NCBI GenBank assembly: GCA_035353175.1
Contig: DAOPZC010000019.1
Coordinates: 1-64,000 of the forward strand
Length of the DNA: 64,000 nt
Source: DAOPZC01 sp035353175
Lineage (GTDB): Bacteria; Verrucomicrobiota; Kiritimatiellia; RFP12; UBA1067
Direction of reading: 5' to 3'
In this document: positions 58,105 to 64,000 of the stretch, one piece after another
How positions within the stretch are numbered: position 1 is the stretch's first letter
Layout: each line of letters begins with the position of its first letter
The notes under the pieces: generated by a model
Database searches by the model: none
What the model was told of the DNA's origin: nothing
Seen by the model: only the letters and a program-made list of their open reading frames with translations
Program-made: the position numbers and the translations under genes

Positions 58105-59349
58105 ATGATTGCTCGCGAGCTGATACAGGCTGTTCCCAAGAGCGACTTGCATGCGCATCTGGACGGGGCGTTGCGCCTCTCGACGCTGATCGAATTGGCT
58201 CGCGAACAGGGCGTGGAATTGCCCTCCTACGAGGAGGCCGGGCTGAACGCGTTGGTGTTCAAGCCGGTTTACAGAGACTTGCCGGAATATCTCATGGGGT
58301 TCCGGTACACCTGCGCGGTGCTGCTGACGTTCGAGGCGATGGAACGCGTGGCGTGCGAGATGGCGGAAGACGCGCTCGCGCAGGGGGTGCGCTATCTGGA
58401 GGTGCGGTTTGCGCCACAGCTGCTGGTGTCCACCGGCGAGGCGTGCGTGCAGGCGCTTAAGTCGGTCGGCGACGGCCTTGCCCGCGCGGCGCGCCGGCAT
58501 AACGCTTCCGACGCTGTCCGGCAAGGGGGCGACATCCCGTTCGAATGGGCGATCATCTGCTGCGCGATGCGGAATTTCGGGCGGGGAATGGGTGCCTATT
58601 TCGACCGTCTGCTCGACGTGTTGCCGGGCATGGCGCACAAGGAGGTGGTCGCAATCGCTTCGCGCGAGGCGGTCCGCGCCGCGGTGGTGGCGCGCGATCG
58701 GTACGGCGTGCCCGTGATGGGATTCGACCTCGCGGGCGAAGAAGCCGGTTATCCGGCCGGACATCACTATGCCGCCTACGAGGAGGCACACCACCATTTC
58801 ATCCGTAAAACCGTGCATGCGGGGGAGGCGTACGGGCCGGAGTCGATCTACGAGGCGATCGCGCGCTGTCACGCCGAACGCATCGGACACGGCACGTTTC
58901 TCTTTTCGCCGGAACTGATCCGCGATCCGTCGATCACCGACCGGCAGGGCTTTGTCGATGCGCTCGCGGAGTATATCGCGACCATGCGTGTGACGATCGA
59001 GGTCTGTCCCACCAGCAATCTTCAGACGATTCCCGAACTGGCGGGCGATATCCGCAAGCATCCCGTCAAACGGATGCTCGGCTACGGCATGGCCGTCGCG
59101 GTTGCGACCGACAACACGCTGGTGTCCCACACGAACATCAACCGCGAGCTCGCGCTGGTGTCCGACGCCTGCGATCTCGACCTGGCCGCGTTCAAGCGGC
59201 TGGTGATGGCGGGGTTTAAGGGCGCGTTCTATCCCGGGCGGTATCAGGAGAAACGCGCGTTTGTGCGTCACGCGGCCGAGCGGTTTGAGAAGATTGCGGC
59301 CGGTCTCGGTCGAGGATCGAACAGCGGAGAGAAACTATGCGTTTCCTGA
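58105..59349 (+). CDS. Adenosine deaminase family protein with altered metal-site Asp-Asp motif
   Basis: A 414-aa amidohydrolase-superfamily protein. Zinc and substrate motifs are SDLHAHLDGALRLSTLIELA (two metal His), KTVHAGEAYGPESIYEA (third His plus Glu), ERIGHGTFLF (catalytic His) and EVCPTSNLQT. The usual TDDP at the barrel end is here ATDNT (Asp336-Asn337): the metal Asp is kept, but the following Asp that contacts the base is Asn. Members deaminate adenosine, adenine or aminodeoxyfutalosine, so the substrate is open. Nine consecutive G residues (58093-58101) act as its ribosome site before ATG 58105. Its 3' end overlaps nnr by 13 nt. Confidence 0.85.
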   Translation: MIARELIQAVPKSDLHAHLDGALRLSTLIELAREQGVELPSYEEAGLNALVFKPVYRDLPEYLMGFRYTCAVLLTFEAMERVACEMAEDALAQGVRYLEVRFAPQLLVSTGEACVQALKSVGDGLARAARRHNASDAVRQGGDIPFEWAIICCAMRNFGRGMGAYFDRLLDVLPGMAHKEVVAIASREAVRAAVVARDRYGVPVMGFDLAGEEAGYPAGHHYAAYEEAHHHFIRKTVHAGEAYGPESIYEAIARCHAERIGHGTFLFSPELIRDPSITDRQGFVDALAEYIATMRVTIEVCPTSNLQTIPELAGDIRKHPVKRMLGYGMAVAVATDNTLVSHTNINRELALVSDACDLDLAAFKRLVMAGFKGAFYPGRYQEKRAFVRHAAERFEKIAAGLGRGSNSGEKLCVS

Positions 59350-60923
59350 CGGTCGAACAGATGCGTGCGGCTGATCGCGCCGCGATCGCCGACAACGCCG
59401 GCATGGGAATGGTCCTCATGACCCGCGCCGGGGCGGCGCTGGCTCGCGCCGTCGAGACCGTGGCGGCCCTGCGCGGCGTCAAAAGTGTCTTGCTGGTGGC
59501 CGGACACGGCAATAACGGCGGCGACGCGTGCGTGGCGGCGCGCTGCCTGTACGAGGACGGCTTTCATGTCCAGGTGGTGATGACGTGCGTCCCGGCGACG
59601 CTCAAGGGCGCTGCGCGCGAGGCCTGGGACGAGATGCGGACTGTCGGGGTGCCGTATGTCGTGCTGGCGTCCGCGGAGAGTTGGGCCGAGGACGTCGCGA
59701 TGTTTTCCGAAACCGCGGTGCGGCACGGCGTCATCGTCGACGGCGTGTTGGGTACCGGCTGTGCCGGCGCGCCGGCGGGCGCGGCGGAAAAGGCGATCCG
59801 CTGGATCAACCGCATGCGGCCGCATGCGGTGGTGGTGGCGGCCGACCTGCCGTCGGGGATGAACGGCGACACGGGTGAGACGTCTGGCGCTGTTGTGCAG
59901 GCGGATGTCACCGTGACCTTCGCACGGCCCAAGCGCTGTTTTCTGAATGACGGCCAGGCCGGTCTAGCGGGGCATTTGGCGGTGGCGGACATCGGGATTC
60001 CCGATGCGGTCTGCGATCAGGGCGCATCCGACACGCCGTGCCGGCTGATCGCGAGGCCCGAGCTGGAGCGGACGTTTACACGGCGCGCGTGGGCGGCGCA
60101 CAAGGGCGGGTTCGGGCATCTCTGTGTGCTGGGCGGTGCGGCGGGGTTTGCGCATGCGCCGGTCCTGGCGGCACTGGGCGCGGTCAAGAGCGGCGCTGGG
60201 CTTGTCACCTTGGCGGTGCCTGCGCAGAGCGCCTGCGCGGCGGCGACGTGGGTGCCAGAGGCGATGACGCATGTGCTGGAGACCCCGACGGGCGACCTTT
60301 CCATCGAGGCGCTCAAGGCGTGGGGAATGGATATGAACGGCTTTGACGCGGTCGTGGCGGGGCCCGGCATGACCGCGTCCGAACGCGTGCGCGCCCTGAT
60401 CGCGCAGCTGCTCGCATCCTATGCGGGGCGGCTTGTTTTGGACGCGGACGGTCTCAATGTCCTGGCGGCCTTGGGGGCGGACGGTTGGCGGCCGCGCGAG
60501 GGCCAACAGCTGGTCATCACGCCGCATCCGGGTGAAGCCGCGCGGCTGTTGGGCGTGACAGGGCAGGAGATTCAAAACGACCGGCTCGCAGCGGTACGCC
60601 GGTTGGCGGACCGATATCAGGCGGTTGCGGTGCTCAAGGGCGCGGGCACGCTGGTGTGTGCGCCGGGCGGTGTCCCGTGGCTGAACCGGACGGGAAACCC
60701 CGGCATGGCGAGCGGTGGCATGGGCGATGTGTTGGCGGGCATGGTCGGGGCGTGGTGGGCGCAGGGCATGGATGCGGTGCGGGCGGCCGCAACGGCGGTG
60801 TGGGTGCACGGCACGGCCGGAGATGCCGCGGCGTTGGCCGAGGGTCAGACGTCGCTGAGCGCGACCGCGCTGGCTCGGCGCATCGGGGGTGTCTGTCAGT
60901 TTTTGGAGCGGCCTCCGGCCTGA
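59337..60923 (+). CDS. nnr: Bifunctional NAD(P)H-hydrate epimerase / ADP-dependent NAD(P)H-hydrate dehydratase
   Basis: A 528-aa fusion that repairs hydrated NAD(P)H. Residues about 1-215 are the NnrE epimerase (LTVEQMRAADRAAIADNAGM, VLLVAGHGNNGGDACVAARC and ADLPSGMNGDTGE). Residues about 230-520 are the NnrD ribokinase-like dehydratase (HKGGFGHLCVLGGAAGFAHA, VLDADGLNVLAALG, VITPHPGEAARLLG, AVLKGAGTLVCAPG and GNPGMASGGMGDVLAGMVGA). Both halves look complete and length is close to YjeF of E. coli (515). It starts within the last 13 nt of the deaminase-like gene, with GGAGA upstream, so the two are translationally coupled. This is a housekeeping metabolite-repair enzyme of the cytoplasm. Confidence 0.95.
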   Translation: MRFLTVEQMRAADRAAIADNAGMGMVLMTRAGAALARAVETVAALRGVKSVLLVAGHGNNGGDACVAARCLYEDGFHVQVVMTCVPATLKGAAREAWDEMRTVGVPYVVLASAESWAEDVAMFSETAVRHGVIVDGVLGTGCAGAPAGAAEKAIRWINRMRPHAVVVAADLPSGMNGDTGETSGAVVQADVTVTFARPKRCFLNDGQAGLAGHLAVADIGIPDAVCDQGASDTPCRLIARPELERTFTRRAWAAHKGGFGHLCVLGGAAGFAHAPVLAALGAVKSGAGLVTLAVPAQSACAAATWVPEAMTHVLETPTGDLSIEALKAWGMDMNGFDAVVAGPGMTASERVRALIAQLLASYAGRLVLDADGLNVLAALGADGWRPREGQQLVITPHPGEAARLLGVTGQEIQNDRLAAVRRLADRYQAVAVLKGAGTLVCAPGGVPWLNRTGNPGMASGGMGDVLAGMVGAWWAQGMDAVRAAATAVWVHGTAGDAAALAEGQTSLSATALARRIGGVCQFLERPPA

Positions 60924-60971
60924 CGGAAAGCGCCTGCGGCGGACGCGCGGGATAGGGATGAAAAATCAAAC

Positions 60972-60999
60972 GTGACAAATTTTCAAAAAATGTCACAAT
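60972..60999 (+). promoter_or_regulatory. Candidate promoter/operator of the carboxylase gene
   Basis: GTGACA (60972-60977) and TGTCAC (60991-60996) are 6-bp inverted arms 13 bp apart. GTGACA and CACAAT (60994-60999, 16-bp spacer) could also serve as -35 and -10 elements, which would place the dyad over the promoter. Confidence 0.4.
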
Positions 61000-61044
61000 T
61001 AGCGACCTGTTTTGCCCCAATGGGCACTGGAGAAACTTCCGTTT

Positions 61045-62937
61045 ATGAAAAAAGCTGACACAAAGAAAGCAACCTCTGCTGTGGTTGACGCGAAACCCCG
61101 TATCCGAATCACCGATACGACCTTGCGCGATGCGCATCAGTCGCTGTGGGCGACCCGCATGCGTACGGACGACATCCTCGCGATCGCCGAGGAGGTGGAC
61201 AACGCGGGCTACTACTCGCTGGAGTGCTGGGGCGGCGCGACGTTCGACGTCTGCCTGCGCTTCCTGCGCGAGAACCCCTGGGATCGCCTGCGCCAGCTCA
61301 AGTCGGTCTGCAAAAAGACCCCGCTGCAAATGCTGCTGCGCGGCCAGAACATTCTCGGTTACAAGAACTATCCGGACGATGTGCTGGAGCGGTTCATCGC
61401 GCTCGCTTGCGAGAACGGCATGGACATCTTCCGCATCTTCGACGCGCTGAACGACACGCGCAACCTCGAGAAGGCGATCAAGGCCGTCAAGAAGTACGGC
61501 GGCCACGCCCAGGGCACGATCTGCTACACCTACAGCCCCGTGCACACGGTCGAGAACTTCGTCCAGATCGCCAAAGAGCAGGCGGCGATGGGCATCGACA
61601 CGCTCTGCATCAAGGACATGGCGGGCATCCTGACCCCGGCCGCAGCCACCGACCTGATCTCGGCGCTGGTCAAGGCCGTCAAGGTGCCGGTGCAGGTGCA
61701 CTCGCACATGACCAGCGGCATGGCCGTCGCGATGTACCTCTCGGCCGTCAAGGCCGGCGCGGGCGCGGTCGACACCGCGGTCTCGACGATGTCGGGCTTC
61801 TCCTCGCAGCCGCCCACCGAGACGCTGGCCGCGATCCTCGAGGGCGAAGGCTATGACACCAACCTCGACCACAAACTCGTGGCCAAGGCCAACGCGCATT
61901 TCAAGTCGCTCAAGAAGACCCGCGAGCCCTCGACCGGCCTCGGCGAGTCTGTGGACGCGGACGTGCTCGAGCACCACATCCCGGGCGGCATGATCTCGAA
62001 CCTGCGCTCGCAGTTGCAGCAGCAGGGCGCGCTGGACCGCCTGCCCGAGGTGCTGGAAGAGCTGCCGCGCACGCGCGCCGACATGGGGTATCCGCCGCTC
62101 GTCACCCCGACGAGCCAGATTGTGGGCGTGCAGGCCGTGCTGAACGTGCTGGCCGGCAAGCGCTACGAGATGGTCACGCAGGAGACGCGCGACTACGTCA
62201 AGGGCCTGTACGGCCGCTCGCCCGCGGCGATCGACGCCAAGCTGGCCAAGAAGATCCTGAACGGCGAGAAACCGGTGACCTGCCGTCCGGCCGACCTGCT
62301 CAAGCCGGGCCTGGCCGACGCGGCTGCGCAGATCGAGTCCAAGCTGATCGAGAAGGAGGAGGACATCCTCTCGTACTGCCTCTTCCCGGAAGTGGCGCTG
62401 GGCTACTTCAAGTGGCGCGCCAAGCCGGCGGATCAGCGCGATCCGATTCCCGCCGACCTCGAGGGCGCGGGCCAGAAGAAAGCCGAAGCCGCTCCGGCCG
62501 TTGCGGCCGCTCCGGCGCCGGCGCCCACGGACGAGACGCTGAAGTTCGCCGAGATCGGCAAGCTGGTGGCGGGCCTCGCGAGCCGTTTGGGCTTCGCGGC
62601 CGGCACCGCGCCGCTCGCGCTGCCTGAGCTTACGGCGGCGGCGCCGGCGGCCGCTCCTGTGGCCGCTCCCGCGGCCGAGAAAAAGGCCGAGGTTGTGGCC
62701 GGCCCGACGATCAACGCGCCGCTCAACGGCACGTTCTACCGCTCGCCGGGACCGGGCAAGCCCGAGTTGGCCAAGGAAGGCGACAGCCTGAAGGCCGGCG
62801 ATGCGCTCTGCATCGTCGAGGCGATGAAGCTCTTCAACCAGATCAAGGCCGACAAGCCCTTGAAGGTGGTGAAGTTCCTCGTCGAGCACGGCGCGGTCGT
62901 GGCCAAGGGCCAGCCTCTGGCGGTCGTGCAGTACTGA
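61045..62937 (+). CDS. Biotin-dependent oxaloacetate decarboxylase alpha / pyruvate carboxylase B-type subunit with fused biotin carrier
   Basis: A 630-aa protein. Residues about 15-470 are the carboxyltransferase barrel: RITDTTLRDAHQSLWATRMR with metal Asp, FRIFDALNDTRNL, CIKDMAGILTPAAA with the carbamylated-Lys motif region, and VHSHMTSGMA. After an Ala/Pro-rich linker (APAVAAAPAPAPTD), the last 80 residues are a biotinyl domain with the target lysine in CIVEAMKLFNQIKADK. EAMKL resembles BCCP rather than the EAMKM of most OadA. Substrates are oxaloacetate or pyruvate, and partner subunits are not in the window. Its codon choice is strongly C-ending, unlike its neighbours, suggesting very high expression. 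ATG 61045 has GGAG about 12 nt upstream. Confidence 0.86.
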   Translation: MKKADTKKATSAVVDAKPRIRITDTTLRDAHQSLWATRMRTDDILAIAEEVDNAGYYSLECWGGATFDVCLRFLRENPWDRLRQLKSVCKKTPLQMLLRGQNILGYKNYPDDVLERFIALACENGMDIFRIFDALNDTRNLEKAIKAVKKYGGHAQGTICYTYSPVHTVENFVQIAKEQAAMGIDTLCIKDMAGILTPAAATDLISALVKAVKVPVQVHSHMTSGMAVAMYLSAVKAGAGAVDTAVSTMSGFSSQPPTETLAAILEGEGYDTNLDHKLVAKANAHFKSLKKTREPSTGLGESVDADVLEHHIPGGMISNLRSQLQQQGALDRLPEVLEELPRTRADMGYPPLVTPTSQIVGVQAVLNVLAGKRYEMVTQETRDYVKGLYGRSPAAIDAKLAKKILNGEKPVTCRPADLLKPGLADAAAQIESKLIEKEEDILSYCLFPEVALGYFKWRAKPADQRDPIPADLEGAGQKKAEAAPAVAAAPAPAPTDETLKFAEIGKLVAGLASRLGFAAGTAPLALPELTAAAPAAAPVAAPAAEKKAEVVAGPTINAPLNGTFYRSPGPGKPELAKEGDSLKAGDALCIVEAMKLFNQIKADKPLKVVKFLVEHGAVVAKGQPLAVVQY

Positions 62938-62969
62938 GGTCGGCCAGCCGGCGGGTTTGAAGTGGAACG

Positions 62970-63010
62970 AACGCGAAGGGGTGCCGCGAAAGGCGTCCCT
63001 TCGCGTTTTT
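62970..63010 (+). terminator. Strong rho-independent terminator
   Basis: ACGCGAAGGG (62971-62980) pairs perfectly with CCCTTCGCGT (62997-63006) around a 16-nt loop, followed by TTTT. It ends the carboxylase transcript 33 nt after the stop codon and is the clearest terminator in the window. Confidence 0.85.
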
Positions 63011-63061
63011 GAGTCCGGCCGTGCACTTAATCCTGCGGCAGCGAAAAGAAATGTCACGTGC

Positions 63062-63075
63062 AAAATCATGATTTT
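63062..63075. promoter_or_regulatory. 14-bp perfect palindrome before adk
   Basis: AAAATCATGATTTT is a perfect palindrome 24 bp upstream of the predicted adk -35. It may be an operator. No known motif is assigned to it. Confidence 0.3.
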
Positions 63076-63098
63076 CAGAGTTTTGCAGATTTTAGCGG

Positions 63099-63127
63099 TT
63101 GCGTAGCGAGGCCCCATTTGCTAAACT
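63099..63127 (+). promoter_or_regulatory. Predicted adk promoter
   Basis: TTGCGT (63099-63104), 17-bp spacer and TAAACT (63122-63127). The -10 ends 12 nt before ATG 63140, giving a 5' leader of only about 5 nt with no ribosome site. Confidence 0.5.
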
Positions 63128-63139
63128 TCATAACTCGCA

Positions 63140-63784
63140 ATGAAAATAGTCGTTCTTCTAGGGGCACCGGGCTCTGGTAAAGGGACGGTAGCAGGTCGTT
63201 TACTTGCAGCGGACAGTACGCTCAGGCATGTCTCGAGTGGAGATCTGTTGCGTGACGCCGTGAAGCGTCAGACGCCGGCGGGTATTGAGGCGGAAGGGTA
63301 CATGAAGCGTGGCGAGTTGGTCCCTGACGGCATCATCGCTCAGATGATCGCCGATCTGATGGCGGGTATCAACGGCGAGTGTACGTTGTTGTTGGACGGT
63401 TACCCGAGGACGGTGGTGCAGGCCGAGATTCTGGACCAGACGATTGCGCGGTGCGGCGCGAAGCTTTCTTCGGTGGTGCTGCTGGAGGTGGCGGACGAGA
63501 TTTTGGTGGACCGGATCGCGGGGCGTCGCGGTTGTCCAAAGTGCGGGGCCGGGTATCACGTGACGAATATTCCGCCACGTCAGGAAGGCGTCTGCGACGT
63601 GTGCGGGGCCGGGTTGATCGTCCGGAAGGACGACAATCCTGTGACCGTGAAGAACAGGCTGGCGGTGTATCAGGCTCAGACGGTGCCGTTGATTGCTTTC
63701 TACGGCGCGCGAGGCGTGTTGCGGCGGGTGGCCGGCACGGGCCCGATTGACGGAATCGTTGAACGGGTCAGGCAAGTGTTATGA
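63140..63784 (+). CDS. adk: Adenylate kinase (zinc-type lid)
   Basis: A 214-aa kinase that interconverts AMP, ADP and ATP. The P-loop is GAPGSGKGT (residues 8-16), with SSGDLLRDAVK at the NMP-binding helix and LLLDGYPRTVVQAEIL in place of the common DGFPRT. The lid contains four zinc cysteines in CPKCGAGYH and CDVCGAGL, typical of many non-enterobacterial Adk. Length matches E. coli Adk exactly (214). There is no ribosome site; a -10-like TAAACT lies close to the ATG. The stop overlaps the map start (ATGA), giving the classical adk-map pair of the ribosomal-protein region, although secY is not upstream here. Confidence 0.96.
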   Translation: MKIVVLLGAPGSGKGTVAGRLLAADSTLRHVSSGDLLRDAVKRQTPAGIEAEGYMKRGELVPDGIIAQMIADLMAGINGECTLLLDGYPRTVVQAEILDQTIARCGAKLSSVVLLEVADEILVDRIAGRRGCPKCGAGYHVTNIPPRQEGVCDVCGAGLIVRKDDNPVTVKNRLAVYQAQTVPLIAFYGARGVLRRVAGTGPIDGIVERVRQVL

Positions 63785-64000
63785 TGAAGATCCCGTTGAA
63801 AAGTGCGGCCGAACTGGATGCCATGAGGGTGAGTTGCAGGATGACCGCGGAGGTCCTGCGCCAGGTGGCGGCGGCGGTTCAAGCGGGGATAACGACAGGC
63901 GAACTGGACGCATTGACCCGGCGGATCATCGAGGGAATGAAGGCCAAGCCTTCGTTTCTCGGGTACCGGGGGTATCCAGGTGCGATTTGTATATCGATCA
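63781..64000 (+). CDS. map: Methionine aminopeptidase type I (C-terminus cut by window edge)
   Basis: The visible 73 residues, MMKIPLKSAAELDAMRVSCR onward, then TGELDALTRRIIEGMKAKPS and FLGYRGYPGAICISI, match the N-terminus of type I MetAP. This enzyme removes the initiator methionine from new proteins. The metal-binding residues lie beyond the window. It starts with ATGATG overlapping the adk stop, so the two are translationally coupled; the second ATG (63784) is an alternative start. Confidence 0.92.
   Translation, partial: MMKIPLKSAAELDAMRVSCRMTAEVLRQVAAAVQAGITTGELDALTRRIIEGMKAKPSFLGYRGYPGAICISI

Noticed and set aside
55357..59271. 1304-codon open frame on the minus strand
   Set aside because: It lies opposite pyrK, pyrD, a GYF_2 gene and a deaminase, all with clear families. 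Its translation is Arg/His/Pro-rich with no motif, the usual shadow in GC-rich DNA.
60634..63117. 827-codon minus-strand frame opposite nnr and the carboxylase
   Set aside because: Low-complexity Arg/Gly/Leu translation mirrors the strongly biased codons of the carboxylase. It would also run through that gene's terminator.

Overview
The window is about 64 kb of GC-rich, gene-dense bacterial chromosome. A WaaA-type Kdo transferase points to an LPS outer membrane. Gene content suggests the PVC superphylum, most likely a Kiritimatiellota/Lentisphaerota-type anaerobic glycan degrader: sulfatase and SUMF1 proteins, GH127, GH89-like, GH20 and DUF4091 hydrolases, autotransporter-type strand repeats without a barrel, HzsA-like cytochromes, three GYF_2 (DUF4339) proteins and XylR/AraC regulators. 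The taxonomic call is an inference from gene content; there is no rRNA here. I saw no tRNA, CRISPR array, insertion sequence or prophage.

Layout. 1-7.1 kb: a left-edge partial carboxynorspermidine-synthase-like gene and, 4.7 kb away, speA (arginine decarboxylase), flank a secreted GH127-esterase fusion, a decayed secreted-protein remnant and a divergent XylR-type regulator with a 15-bp direct-repeat operator. 7.4-14.2 kb: a PAS-AraC regulator diverges from a 69-aa secreted peptide, a secreted SUMF1 protein and an HzsA-like dihaem secreted protein; an AsrC-like sulfite-reductase-type protein is convergent. 14.4-16.3 kb: a UvrD/Rep-type helicase. 16.4-34.5 kb is the accessory heart: GH89-like hydrolase, beta-strand-repeat protein, DUF4091/GH123-like hydrolase, MFS transporter, then three QueG-like double [4Fe-4S] proteins interleaved with two GH20 paralogues and an HGSNAT-like membrane acetyltransferase. 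The combination resembles breakdown of N-acetylhexosamine-rich, possibly sulfated glycans.

34.6-44.4 kb: UDP-glucuronate-4-epimerase-like protein, waaA, a DUF432-MscS pair, a membrane spermidine-synthase-like/TPR fusion, an arylsulfatase, srkA and tadA. 44.5-60.9 kb: two GYF_2 coiled-coil proteins, a corrinoid protein, pdxA, a small glycogen-binding-type protein, a GH106-like protein, a membrane Ser/Thr kinase with duplicated C-terminal modules, pyrK-pyrD, a GYF_2 membrane protein, an adenosine-deaminase-family protein and nnr. 61-64 kb: a biotin-dependent carboxylase/decarboxylase alpha subunit with a strong terminator, then adk and the start of map.

Regulatory patterns. Several genes without a Shine-Dalgarno sequence have a -10-like hexamer 6-12 nt before the ATG, suggesting leaderless mRNAs. 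Two accessory promoters 9 kb apart share an upstream motif at an identical 52-bp distance from the -10. A hairpin-forming GATTA-rich intergenic repeat occurs twice.
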